DNA of 64,000 nt from Chitinophaga sp. MM2321 (GTDB taxonomy: Bacteria > Bacteroidota > Bacteroidia > Chitinophagales > Chitinophagaceae), in contig NZ_OZ035533.1 in NCBI RefSeq assembly GCF_964033635.1, forward strand, positions 1-64,000, given 5' to 3'. Positions within the stretch are counted from its first letter, which is position 1, and each line of letters opens with the position of its first letter. The notes under the pieces were generated by a model. The model did not search any database. It was given only the letters and a program-made list of their open reading frames with translations, and had not been told where the DNA came from. The translations under genes were made by a program, and so were the position numbers. Below are positions 18,073 to 26,277 of the stretch, one piece after another.

Positions 18073-19008
18073 ATGAATATGAAGAATTTCAGTCGCAGGG
18101 AATTTATTAAGCTCACAGGAGCCGGGTGTGCTTCTGCTTTGGTAGTTCCATCTTTTGCCATGGAAGCGGCGGCAAGAAGATCAGACATTGGCGCTACGTT
18201 TATTCTTTGGGGTTATGGCGCAGATGCATTGGAGCCTGCCCTGAAAGATATATCCAGACTGGGTTATCATGCTTTTGAAACGTTTGGGGAAGTGATTGAA
18301 GAATGGGAAGAGAAGCGTGGTGGTTTCAAAAAGCTCGTTGATAAATACGGTGTACCGATTATTTCCGCGTTTTGTAACGGAGATGTATTAGATCCTTCAA
18401 AAAGAAAAGAGGAAATCAGGAAACTGACCAAGTGGTGTCAGCTCCTGAAGCAAAATGGAGGGAAGGTGATCGAATACTGTGCTACCGGTAGCAGAAAGGG
18501 ATATGATTATAAAGATCATAAAAAGAACCTGGTGGAATCGATGAACGAATATGCGAAAGTAGTGACTGATCAGGGACTGGTATGTGCACTGCATCCACAT
18601 ACAGGCACTCCTATTGAAACAGAAGAGGAAGTGTATTTTATCATGGAGCATCTCGATACCAATTATATGAAGTTTGGTCCCGATGTAGGCCAGTTGGAAA
18701 AAGGTGGCGTAGATGTGATAAAAGTGCTTAAAGATTTCATGCCACTGATAGAACACGTTCACCTGAAAGACTATATCGGGGGCGACAATGGCTATCTCGG
18801 TTACTGCCCTTTGGGAGAAGGGAAGGTGGATTTAAAAACAACCATGAAAATGCTGGAAACAAGAAGAAACAAGATGGCCGGTATGATCATGTTTGAGCTG
18901 GACTCCGATAAAAAAATAAAGCCGGTACGGTCTGAATATGATGCAGCCAGGGTTTCTGCGGACTATTTAAAGAAATTAGGCTACAGATTCAGGAAAGGGA
19001 AAAGATAG
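18073..19008 (+). CDS. Tat-exported TIM-barrel sugar isomerase/epimerase-like protein
   Basis: 311 residues. The N-terminus NFSRREFIKLTGAGC is a twin-arginine signal, so the folded protein is exported. Residues about 38-305 form a xylose-isomerase-like TIM barrel (AP_endonuc_2 / IolE type): FETFGEVIEEWEEKRGG, CALHPHTGTPIETEEE with a metal-ligand histidine, HVHLKDY and a late FELDSD. Related enzymes are inosose dehydratases, sugar epimerases and 3-keto-glycoside-acting proteins. Export fits action next to the DUF1080 and PQQ proteins. It sits 15 bases after the transporter gene. Confidence 0.83.
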   Translation: MNMKNFSRREFIKLTGAGCASALVVPSFAMEAAARRSDIGATFILWGYGADALEPALKDISRLGYHAFETFGEVIEEWEEKRGGFKKLVDKYGVPIISAFCNGDVLDPSKRKEEIRKLTKWCQLLKQNGGKVIEYCATGSRKGYDYKDHKKNLVESMNEYAKVVTDQGLVCALHPHTGTPIETEEEVYFIMEHLDTNYMKFGPDVGQLEKGGVDVIKVLKDFMPLIEHVHLKDYIGGDNGYLGYCPLGEGKVDLKTTMKMLETRRNKMAGMIMFELDSDKKIKPVRSEYDAARVSADYLKKLGYRFRKGKR

Positions 19009-19020
19009 GGTAAGCCTACT

Positions 19021-19048
19021 TGCTATATGCGGATCAGCATATGGAGCA
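19021..19048 (+). other. Intercistronic hairpin
   Basis: TGCT-ATATGC (19021-19030) pairs with GCATAT-gg-AGCA (19037-19048) around GGATCA, with a two-base bulge. No T-tract follows. It could mark an mRNA processing or stability point within the operon. Confidence 0.35.
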
Positions 19049-19083
19049 GGAAGATTTCATAATAGAAAAAATACGAACGATCC

Positions 19084-20559
19084 ATGATGGAAACAGTAAA
19101 TAATTATATTGATGGCAGTTGGGTAAAAAGTAAAGAAACTGGTACCACGGATATTATAAATCCGGCCACCCAGGAAATAGTTGGAAAAGTTCCATCCGGT
19201 AAAAATACGGCAACCGATGTAGCTCTTGCTGTAGAAGCGGCGGCGAAGGCATATATATCATGGAGCCAGGTGCCGGTTATGAAAAGGGTACAGCCCTTAT
19301 ATAAACTAAAACAACTACTGGAAGAACATGCAGAGGATATCGCAAGAACCATTACCATAGAATGTGGTAAAACGTTGGTGGAGTCGCGTGGAGAACTACA
19401 ACGGGCCATTGAAAATGTAGAAGTAGCCTGCGGTACGCCCATGTTAATTCAGAGCGAGTTCTCTGAAAACATTGCCAGCGGTGTGGATGAGTTTATGATC
19501 CGTCAGCCGCTAGGGGTCTGCGCTTGTATATCTCCTTTCAATTTTCCGGGCATGATTCCTTTCTGGTTTTTGCCCTATGCCATTGCCTGCGGAAATACTT
19601 TTGTCATGAAGCCTTCTGAAAAAGTGCCTTTAACGATGATGAAAGTTTTTCAGCTTTTGGATCAGATTGACTTACCAAAAGGAGTCGTCAATTTAGTACA
19701 TGGCGGAAAGGAAACAGTGGATACGCTTTTAGATCATTCTGAAGTGAAGGCCATTAGTTTTGTGGGCTCTTCGAACATTGCCAAATATGTTTATTCCCGG
19801 GGTGCCGCAAGCGGGAAAAGAGTACAGGCGCAGGGTGGCGCAAAAAATCCTGTAGTGATATTACCTGATGCCGATATTGAAATGTCTGTAAAAATAATAA
19901 CAGACAGTGTATACGGATGTGCAGGTCAGCGATGCCTGGCAGCTTCCAATATCATCACTGTAGGAGATGATGGAAAAATAAAAGAAGCACTCTATGAATC
20001 TGCTAAGGCCAGGACAACCGGTTCCGGCCTGGATGAAAGTGTGGAAATGGGTCCGGTTATCAGCCGCGAAAGCCGTTTAAGGGTAGAAAGCCTGATTGAA
20101 AAAGGTGTCAGTGAAGGAGCCAGGGTTTTACTTGATGGTAGAAATACGAACATCCCTGGTTTTGAAAAAGGAAATTTTATTGCGCCCACCATCCTGGAAG
20201 CGTTGCCTATAAATGGCGCACTTATCGGCACTGAAATATTTGGTCCGGTAATGAGCCTGCTGGCATTAAAAACGGTGGATGAAGCATTGCACTTTATAAA
20301 CAATGGCCGTTATGGTAATATGGCTTGTTTATTTACAAACAGTGGCGCCAATGCCAGGAAATTCAGAAGCCTGGCTAATGCAGGAAATATTGGTATCAAT
20401 ATAGGCGTGGCAGCGCCCATGGCACAATTCCCTTTTAGCGGGTGGAAAGAAAGCTTCTTTGGTGATCTCCACGGACAAGGACGTCATGCTATTGAGTTTT
20501 TTACGCAAACAAAAGTAGTGATAGAAAGGTGGCCGAAAGAATGGTCCCGTAAATTTTAA
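19084..20559 (+). CDS. CoA-acylating (methylmalonate-)semialdehyde dehydrogenase, MmsA/IolA-like
   Basis: 491 residues, full length for the family. This NAD- and CoA-dependent aldehyde dehydrogenase turns malonic or methylmalonic semialdehyde, or a similar short aldehyde, into an acyl-CoA. Seen: the N-terminal YIDGSWV and INPATQE typical of MmsA, ISPFNFPGMIPFW, KPSEKVPLTMM, GSSNIAKYVYSRG, and the catalytic Cys in CAGQRCLA at residue 284. No signal peptide, so cytoplasmic. IolA catalyses the final step of inositol catabolism, which makes it a useful clue that this locus ends in a short semialdehyde. Confidence 0.92.
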   Translation: MMETVNNYIDGSWVKSKETGTTDIINPATQEIVGKVPSGKNTATDVALAVEAAAKAYISWSQVPVMKRVQPLYKLKQLLEEHAEDIARTITIECGKTLVESRGELQRAIENVEVACGTPMLIQSEFSENIASGVDEFMIRQPLGVCACISPFNFPGMIPFWFLPYAIACGNTFVMKPSEKVPLTMMKVFQLLDQIDLPKGVVNLVHGGKETVDTLLDHSEVKAISFVGSSNIAKYVYSRGAASGKRVQAQGGAKNPVVILPDADIEMSVKIITDSVYGCAGQRCLAASNIITVGDDGKIKEALYESAKARTTGSGLDESVEMGPVISRESRLRVESLIEKGVSEGARVLLDGRNTNIPGFEKGNFIAPTILEALPINGALIGTEIFGPVMSLLALKTVDEALHFINNGRYGNMACLFTNSGANARKFRSLANAGNIGINIGVAAPMAQFPFSGWKESFFGDLHGQGRHAIEFFTQTKVVIERWPKEWSRKF

Positions 20560-20632
20560 TGAAATATTTCAATTAGAATTTAGCCGTATTTATATATCTC
20601 GAAAATAATTTTTTATCCATAATTTGATATTG

Positions 20633-21424
20633 ATGGTTACATCGACTAAAGCTTATTGCCCACCTTTTAAGTTGCAGACAAAGTTAAATTTCTTAGGTAT
20701 CGATTGTATTGTTACAGACCTTAGTCATACGATTAGTAAAGAGGACCCAACTTTTATCGGTCATCAGCGCACGCTTATATGGGAACATCTGTCTCATGAT
20801 GAAACACAAAAGATGGGACTAACCAAACCGCCTTATTCCTACAAGGTGGTTGGTTTTACCATGTGCGATCATTCCGGCACACATGTAGATGCGATCAATC
20901 ATATCGTAAACGATCCGGACGCCCGTGCTATTAATGAACTGCCGATGGAATGGTTTATTGCGCCTGCTGTGTGGTTTGATTTCTCTCATAAAGCGCCCAA
21001 TAGCTACATTACAAAATCAGACATTGAGGAAGCCATTGCTTTGACGGGGGTGACGATAAAACCACAATCCGTAGTATTATACTATACCGGGTGGTATAAA
21101 AAATGGGATAAACCATTTGACTATATCCGCGATTACCCGGGCGTAGACAGAAGTGCTATTGAATATCTCAATGATTTGGGTGCTATTAGTATTGGTGCGG
21201 ATGCGCCCAGTATAGATAGTTATCATGAAGTAGCCGTGGTAAAAGAACAGCCTGCCCATATTGTATGCAGAGAGCGGGAAATCCTTAACATGGAAAACTT
21301 AGCGCAGGTGGATATGATACCGGGGCATGAGTTTTGGTTTTTAGGTCTGCCGCTTAAAATTAAAGGTGGTTCCGGTTCTCCTTTCAGATGTGTAGCAATT
21401 ATTCCAGAAAATAAACAGCAATAA
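20633..21424 (+). CDS. Cyclase-family metal-dependent hydrolase (kynurenine formamidase-like)
   Basis: 263 residues from ATG 20633 (MVTSTKAYC); a TTG nine bases upstream is in frame. The signature DHSGTHVDAINH supplies the metal ligands of the cyclase / KynB superfamily. Other matching segments are VTDLSHTISKEDP, WFDFSHKAP and a late VDMIPGHEFWF. Family members hydrolyse formamides, isatin-like amides or lactone-like substrates. No other tryptophan-catabolic gene is near, so a role on a lactone or ring-opened sugar acid is more likely here (inference). The next gene starts four bases after the stop. Confidence 0.83.
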   Translation: MVTSTKAYCPPFKLQTKLNFLGIDCIVTDLSHTISKEDPTFIGHQRTLIWEHLSHDETQKMGLTKPPYSYKVVGFTMCDHSGTHVDAINHIVNDPDARAINELPMEWFIAPAVWFDFSHKAPNSYITKSDIEEAIALTGVTIKPQSVVLYYTGWYKKWDKPFDYIRDYPGVDRSAIEYLNDLGAISIGADAPSIDSYHEVAVVKEQPAHIVCREREILNMENLAQVDMIPGHEFWFLGLPLKIKGGSGSPFRCVAIIPENKQQ

Positions 21425-21428
21425 AGTT

Positions 21429-22505
21429 ATGAGTTTACCTAAAGAAATGGATGCACTTGTATTAAAAGGGGTACGTGATTTTGTTATTCAAACCGTACCT
21501 GTGCCTGTACCGGAATCCGATGAAGTTATCTGTAAAGTGGATACAACCTATATCTGTGGTACAGATCCTCATATCATTGCAGGTGATTTCCCGGGCTTTT
21601 GGCCAAAGGCGTTTGAGTTTATTCCCGGACATGAATGGTCCGGCACTGTAGTGCAAACAGGAAAGAAGGCGGCATTGCTGGGATGGAAGGAAGGGGACCG
21701 TGTTTGTGGTATTTCGCATTGCGGATGTGGTTACTGCGACATGTGTCTGAAAGGGCGGTATAATAACTGTTTAAACTATGGACATGAAGAACGCGGACAC
21801 AGACAATACGGACATTATACACCCGGCGCCTATGCGCAGTATATGTGTACATCTGTCAAAAGTATTTTTAAGGTACCAGACACGATGTCATTGGAGTACG
21901 CAGCCTGTGTAGATCCATTGAGCATTGCGCTGTATACCGTGAAGCGTTCCCGTATGCAGCCGGGAGATGATATTCTTATCATGGGAACAGGTCCCCAGGG
22001 TTTGATGGCGATATTAGTGGCAAAGGCGCTTGGAGCGGGCAGAATACTGGCAGTAGGCAGCGGCGACCGGCTGAAGAAAGCGGCGGCATTGGGAGCTATT
22101 CCTATTGATTATAAAGCTGGTCAGGTAGTGGAAGAAGTAAAATCGCTTACCAATGGCCTGGGCGCTCCTGCCGTACTGGAATGCGCAGGAACGGCTGACT
22201 CAATCGCACAAGCTTGTCTGGCTGCTTCAAAGGGAGGTGTGGTATCTGTTATCGGTATTCCTCATTCAGATCCTTCCCTTCCGCTTAAACGGATTGTGCT
22301 GGATGAGATAGAGATTATTGGCAACAGGGCAAATCCAAATACAGCGAAGGAAGCAATAGGATTACTGGTGAATAACCGGATTGATCTGACGCCTTTAATG
22401 ACCCACCGGTTTGCTTTAAAAGATTTTGATAAAGCACTGGATGTTTATGAAAAAAGAAAAGACGGGGCAATAAAAGTGGCTACCAAGCCGAATGGTTTAA
22501 ATTAA
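21429..22505 (+). CDS. Zinc-dependent alcohol/polyol dehydrogenase (MDR family)
   Basis: 358 residues. Medium-chain dehydrogenase with catalytic-zinc motif GHEWSG, the four-cysteine structural zinc site CGCGYCDMCLKGRYNNC, Rossmann motif GTGPQGL, and C-terminal features like sorbitol or threonine dehydrogenase. It oxidises a secondary alcohol with NAD(P). It is tightly packed between the cyclase and SDR genes (gaps of 4 and 35 bases), so it is in the same transcription unit. Confidence 0.9.
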   Translation: MSLPKEMDALVLKGVRDFVIQTVPVPVPESDEVICKVDTTYICGTDPHIIAGDFPGFWPKAFEFIPGHEWSGTVVQTGKKAALLGWKEGDRVCGISHCGCGYCDMCLKGRYNNCLNYGHEERGHRQYGHYTPGAYAQYMCTSVKSIFKVPDTMSLEYAACVDPLSIALYTVKRSRMQPGDDILIMGTGPQGLMAILVAKALGAGRILAVGSGDRLKKAAALGAIPIDYKAGQVVEEVKSLTNGLGAPAVLECAGTADSIAQACLAASKGGVVSVIGIPHSDPSLPLKRIVLDEIEIIGNRANPNTAKEAIGLLVNNRIDLTPLMTHRFALKDFDKALDVYEKRKDGAIKVATKPNGLN

Positions 22506-22540
22506 TGATAGGGGATTTATTAACATAAAACGGAGATACA

Positions 22541-23296
22541 ATGCGTAATAAAGTAATGATCGTAAGTGGCGGGGCCTCAGGATTAGGGTTAGCTGCCGGT
22601 ATTAAGTTCGCCAAAAACGGATACAACATTGTGCTGATAGATATTGATGAAGAAAAAGGTAAGAAGGCGGAACTATTGATCAAAAGTCTGGGACAGGATG
22701 CTGTTTTCTGCAATTGTGATATATCGGATAAGGCACAGGTGCAACGCGCAGCCCAGGTAACCAGGGAGCGTTTCGGCAGGGCTGACGTGCTTATTAATAA
22801 TGCAGGACTGGAAGTTCGCGGTAGTATTCTTCAATGTACAGAAGAGGATTGGGATCGATTATACGATATCAATCTTAAAGGGATCTATTACATGGCGAAC
22901 GCTTTTGTGCCGATGATGATAGAACATGGCGCCGGCGCTATCGTCAATACAGGTTCTATACTTGGCCACAGAACGGTAGGGGAACGTGCTGCTTATTCTT
23001 CTTCCAAAGGTGCTATTGACACGCTTACACGCAGCATGGCATATGACCTGGCGAAAGATAATATCAGGGTGAATAGTGTGGTGCCTGGTGCAATAGATAC
23101 GCCGTTGTTAAGAGGTTCTATCAATGATTCTCCGGACCCTGCTGAAACAGAACGGTTCTTAGGTGCAAAAAGCGTTTTAAACCGCATGGGAACTGCGGAA
23201 GAAGTAGCCAATGTGATGTATTTCCTGGCTTCTGATGAAGCGTCATTTGTAACAGGTGCTGCTTATTTTGTAGATGGTGGGTGGTCTATTTTATAA
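22541..23296 (+). CDS. SDR-family oxidoreductase (FabG/glucose-dehydrogenase-like)
   Basis: 251 residues, classical SDR. Cofactor motif SGGASGLG at 9-16, DIDEEKG acidic loop after beta2 (NAD preference, inference), NNAG, a VNTGS segment with catalytic Ser, YSSSKGA with catalytic Tyr/Lys, and C-terminal GAAYFVDGGWSIL. An AACGGAGAT-like purine-rich stretch precedes the ATG. It is a second dehydrogenase of the pathway, adjacent to the zinc-dependent one; the two could act on successive hydroxyls. Confidence 0.9.
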   Translation: MRNKVMIVSGGASGLGLAAGIKFAKNGYNIVLIDIDEEKGKKAELLIKSLGQDAVFCNCDISDKAQVQRAAQVTRERFGRADVLINNAGLEVRGSILQCTEEDWDRLYDINLKGIYYMANAFVPMMIEHGAGAIVNTGSILGHRTVGERAAYSSSKGAIDTLTRSMAYDLAKDNIRVNSVVPGAIDTPLLRGSINDSPDPAETERFLGAKSVLNRMGTAEEVANVMYFLASDEASFVTGAAYFVDGGWSIL

Positions 23297-23362
23297 GGGC
23301 CTTACAAATAATGCGTATTGCAAGGGAGATGAAATTTCAAACTTTTTTAAAGATAGATAAAG

Positions 23363-25471
23363 GTGTTGTATTTAGAAGATAAAAAGTCCTTGATAAATAG
23401 AGGCATTACTCAATTGCTACAGATCAAAGATGCTGATATCAGGTTGTTGAATCTTCATCAGTGCCGTTATGCAATTGATAATTCAATTCATATAGGAGGA
23501 GCCTCCTCTTCCACCATTCCTATGGTGAGCCTTTTTTATGGTGGCATCATCAATATTAATGTGGAACAACCAACTGCTACTGATCAGGATTTGTTCGTTT
23601 TAAGTAAGGGGCATGCTGTAGCAACATTAGCTTCTATCTACGCTGATCTTGGATATTTTGAGAGATCTGTGCTGGATAATTCACGTTCCATATCAAGCAT
23701 CCTGAACGGACATCCTGGTCCGCTGTTACCTGGTGTGCATGTAGCTACAGGTCCTATGGGACAGGGGATGGGTGTGGCACAAGGGTTTGCTATTGCCGGT
23801 CAACGCTCTCCGGAGTTCGATGTGTATGCTGTAACCGGCGATGGTGAATTACAGGAAGGTCCTATCTGGGAATCTGTGATGTATGCCGGCTATAAGCGCC
23901 TGGAAAATTTATGCGTGATGGTGGATAGTAATGGTGGGCAACTGGATATGGTGAACACCCTGCATTTTCCGCACAATAATCTCAGCCAGAGCTTTGCCAG
24001 TTTTGGCTGGCGCGTACTGGAAGTGGATGCCACCAGGTATCATACGGTTTATGGCGCCCTGTCAACCTTCAAATATGGTGAAAGAGATGGAAGGCCCACT
24101 GTGATCATCTGTAAATCCACAAAAGGCCATGGCGGATTTTCTGATTATATGAATAATCATAAATCAACCATTTCCAATGAGCTGCTGGACCAGGAATGTA
24201 AACTGCAAAAGGACCGGCGTGCTAAAGAAGAAATGTCATTCGGCCAATTTTTTAATGAATTGGCGGCGAATGAAGAATATGCAGATGTAGTCAGCAAAAT
24301 ACAAAGACACGCTGGTACGATGGGTTTCATCCTTGAAATGGAGAAGGGCCGTGTTGCAAAAGTAACCAGTGTGGCCCCGCGGGTGAAAACACAAAAAGCG
24401 CCTGCCCGAAATAAAAAGATTGATTATTTACCGGCTTCATTACCCAAACTGGAGATGGGCAAACCTTATGCTGCCCATAAGGTTATTGAAGCGGCTATGA
24501 AGGTCTTTGCACAGGATGAAAGGATTGTTTCCATAGATGCTGATTTAGCCTCTACGAGCGGTCTGCAATCCGGCGTTGGCTTTGTGGATAAACACCGCGC
24601 ACTGAATGTAGGGGTGGCCGAATCGAATATGATGTTGATTGGAGAGGCATTCTCTATTTTAGGTGCTAATGCATGGATCAGTACTTTTTGCCCGTTCTAT
24701 GACTGGAAAGTACTCAGGAGAATTGCGGTAGGTCACCAGGAACGCCTGGAAGTGATGGCAGACAAAAAGGGCTGGCTCTCGGAAGGACATGGCATTGACT
24801 TATGCCTGGTTGCTACCGCGGCTGATCTGGAGACACAATCAAATGGTGCCACACATATGGGCAATGACGATGCTTTATTATTTAATGAAGTGGCGCATGT
24901 CAGGATCATCAATGTTTCCTGTCCACAGCAATTACTGGGGGTGATGAAATGGATCATGGAGGGAAACAAAGGCATTATTTACCTGCGTGTTTTAAGAGCG
25001 GCATCAAAAGTTATTTATGATGGGGATGTTGCTTTTGAATTTGGTAAAGCCTATAACGTTAAGCATTCGGAGGGGGCACAAGCCACCATCGTTACGTCTG
25101 GCCGTGGCGTATATGAAGCACTCGATGCGGCCCATAAGTTGGAAGCAGCCGGGGTTTTGGTGAATGTGGTAGATATGCCATCGGTGGATGAAAAAGCGAT
25201 AGTTGCGTTGTATCGATCCGGAAAACCCGTGTTCATCGTTGAACAGAATAACGGTTTCATCTGGACCAATTTCAGAAAAGTACTGTTTGCACAGGAAGCA
25301 AATATCAATACACAAAAGCTCATACCCATCAACACAACCGGTCGCGATGGGCTACACTATATTCATTCCGGTACTTACCATGAATTGGCTGCTCACTATG
25401 GATTGGCGGAAGCACAACTGAGTGAAACGATTTTGAAAACATTAAAGATAAACTCCCCGAAGCTGGTATAA
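23363..25471 (+). CDS. Full-length transketolase-like ThDP enzyme
   Basis: 702 residues, with both transketolase halves on one chain. The start is GTG 23363, preceded by AGATAAAG; a TTG follows directly and no nearby ATG keeps the domain. N-terminal ThDP half (about 40-290): LSKGHAVATLASIYADLG, GHPGPLLPG, and GDGELQEG with D160 for Mg-ThDP. The Pyr half (about 375-545) has NVGVAESNMM with the catalytic-type glutamate, and a C-terminal regulatory domain follows. It transfers two-carbon units between ketose and aldose. No sugar kinase is encoded nearby, so it may use an unusual or unphosphorylated substrate. The cupin gene starts one base after its stop. Confidence 0.9.
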   Translation: MLYLEDKKSLINRGITQLLQIKDADIRLLNLHQCRYAIDNSIHIGGASSSTIPMVSLFYGGIININVEQPTATDQDLFVLSKGHAVATLASIYADLGYFERSVLDNSRSISSILNGHPGPLLPGVHVATGPMGQGMGVAQGFAIAGQRSPEFDVYAVTGDGELQEGPIWESVMYAGYKRLENLCVMVDSNGGQLDMVNTLHFPHNNLSQSFASFGWRVLEVDATRYHTVYGALSTFKYGERDGRPTVIICKSTKGHGGFSDYMNNHKSTISNELLDQECKLQKDRRAKEEMSFGQFFNELAANEEYADVVSKIQRHAGTMGFILEMEKGRVAKVTSVAPRVKTQKAPARNKKIDYLPASLPKLEMGKPYAAHKVIEAAMKVFAQDERIVSIDADLASTSGLQSGVGFVDKHRALNVGVAESNMMLIGEAFSILGANAWISTFCPFYDWKVLRRIAVGHQERLEVMADKKGWLSEGHGIDLCLVATAADLETQSNGATHMGNDDALLFNEVAHVRIINVSCPQQLLGVMKWIMEGNKGIIYLRVLRAASKVIYDGDVAFEFGKAYNVKHSEGAQATIVTSGRGVYEALDAAHKLEAAGVLVNVVDMPSVDEKAIVALYRSGKPVFIVEQNNGFIWTNFRKVLFAQEANINTQKLIPINTTGRDGLHYIHSGTYHELAAHYGLAEAQLSETILKTLKINSPKLV

Positions 25472-25472
25472 T

Positions 25473-25856
25473 ATGAGAATCATACATGAAATGGATGTTC
25501 CGGAGGTGGAACATCCCGGCAGATTTATGCGCTGGATTGCTAATGAGGATTCACTTCCTGCAAAACAATTATCCGTTTGCGTTATACGCGTGTTACCCGG
25601 AGAGTGTGTCCGGCCCGCGCATTCGCATCCAAACAGCGAAGAGTTGATCTATATCATCAATGGATCAGGAAAAGTAATGATTGAGCAGGAAGTGGGCGAT
25701 GTGAGGAGTGGTTCTGCTATACTTTTCGAGCAGGGTAAAATACATATGTTGAAAAATACGGGTGATGTTGAAATGAAAGTTATTTGCTTTTTTGCACCTG
25801 CAACAAATGTTGATAATTACAAAACATTTGAAGATATCACCTTCCCTGAAATTTAA
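25473..25856 (+). CDS. Small cupin-domain protein
   Basis: 127 residues, a single cupin barrel. Metal-site motif 1 is PAHSHPNSEELIYIINGSGK (H-x-H-x4-E) and motif 2 is FEQGKIHMLKNTG. Small cupins in sugar loci act as isomerases, lyases, or sensors of keto-acids; which of these applies cannot be decided. One base separates it from the transketolase, so they are co-translated. A 421-base gap follows. Confidence 0.83.
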   Translation: MRIIHEMDVPEVEHPGRFMRWIANEDSLPAKQLSVCVIRVLPGECVRPAHSHPNSEELIYIINGSGKVMIEQEVGDVRSGSAILFEQGKIHMLKNTGDVEMKVICFFAPATNVDNYKTFEDITFPEI

Positions 25857-26277
25857 AAACAAAAAACGGGCACTCATTTTTAAGTGAACAAGTATAAGTT
25901 GAAGAACTTTTTAATTGCACTGAAAAATAATGTTTGAAAAACCGGTATCGTTTTCCTGTTTATTCCCTTATTAACTTTTGAATACCGATAACATTTAAAA
26001 TAGCGGCAACGTATTGTACTGTCAATAATTTATCACCAGAATTCTAATAGTAATCATTGAACCCGATAAGGGTGAATTCCACATCTGGCAAAGAAAGCAT
26101 CAAATGAAAGCGCGTTATGAAGAAGTCGTTAATTTCTTATGAATTAGCGGTGTTTGAAGTAATGGGATCATGAACCTTTAAACTGATTTACGTATAAATT
26201 CCTCGTAAAATACCTCCGCCCGAAAGGGCCATTTAACTGCTATATACCATTTCTTACATCGTTAATTTTCTAAATTG
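25857..26277. other. Long leader/promoter region of the first SusC gene
   Basis: This gap has no open frame worth calling. It contains CGGTAT (about 25942) and ATACCG (about 25980) as a loose inverted pair, and a GCCC-GAAA-GGGC tetraloop hairpin at 26218-26229. No exact TAnnTTTG element was found. It probably carries the regulator site and start site for susC/susD. Confidence 0.4.
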
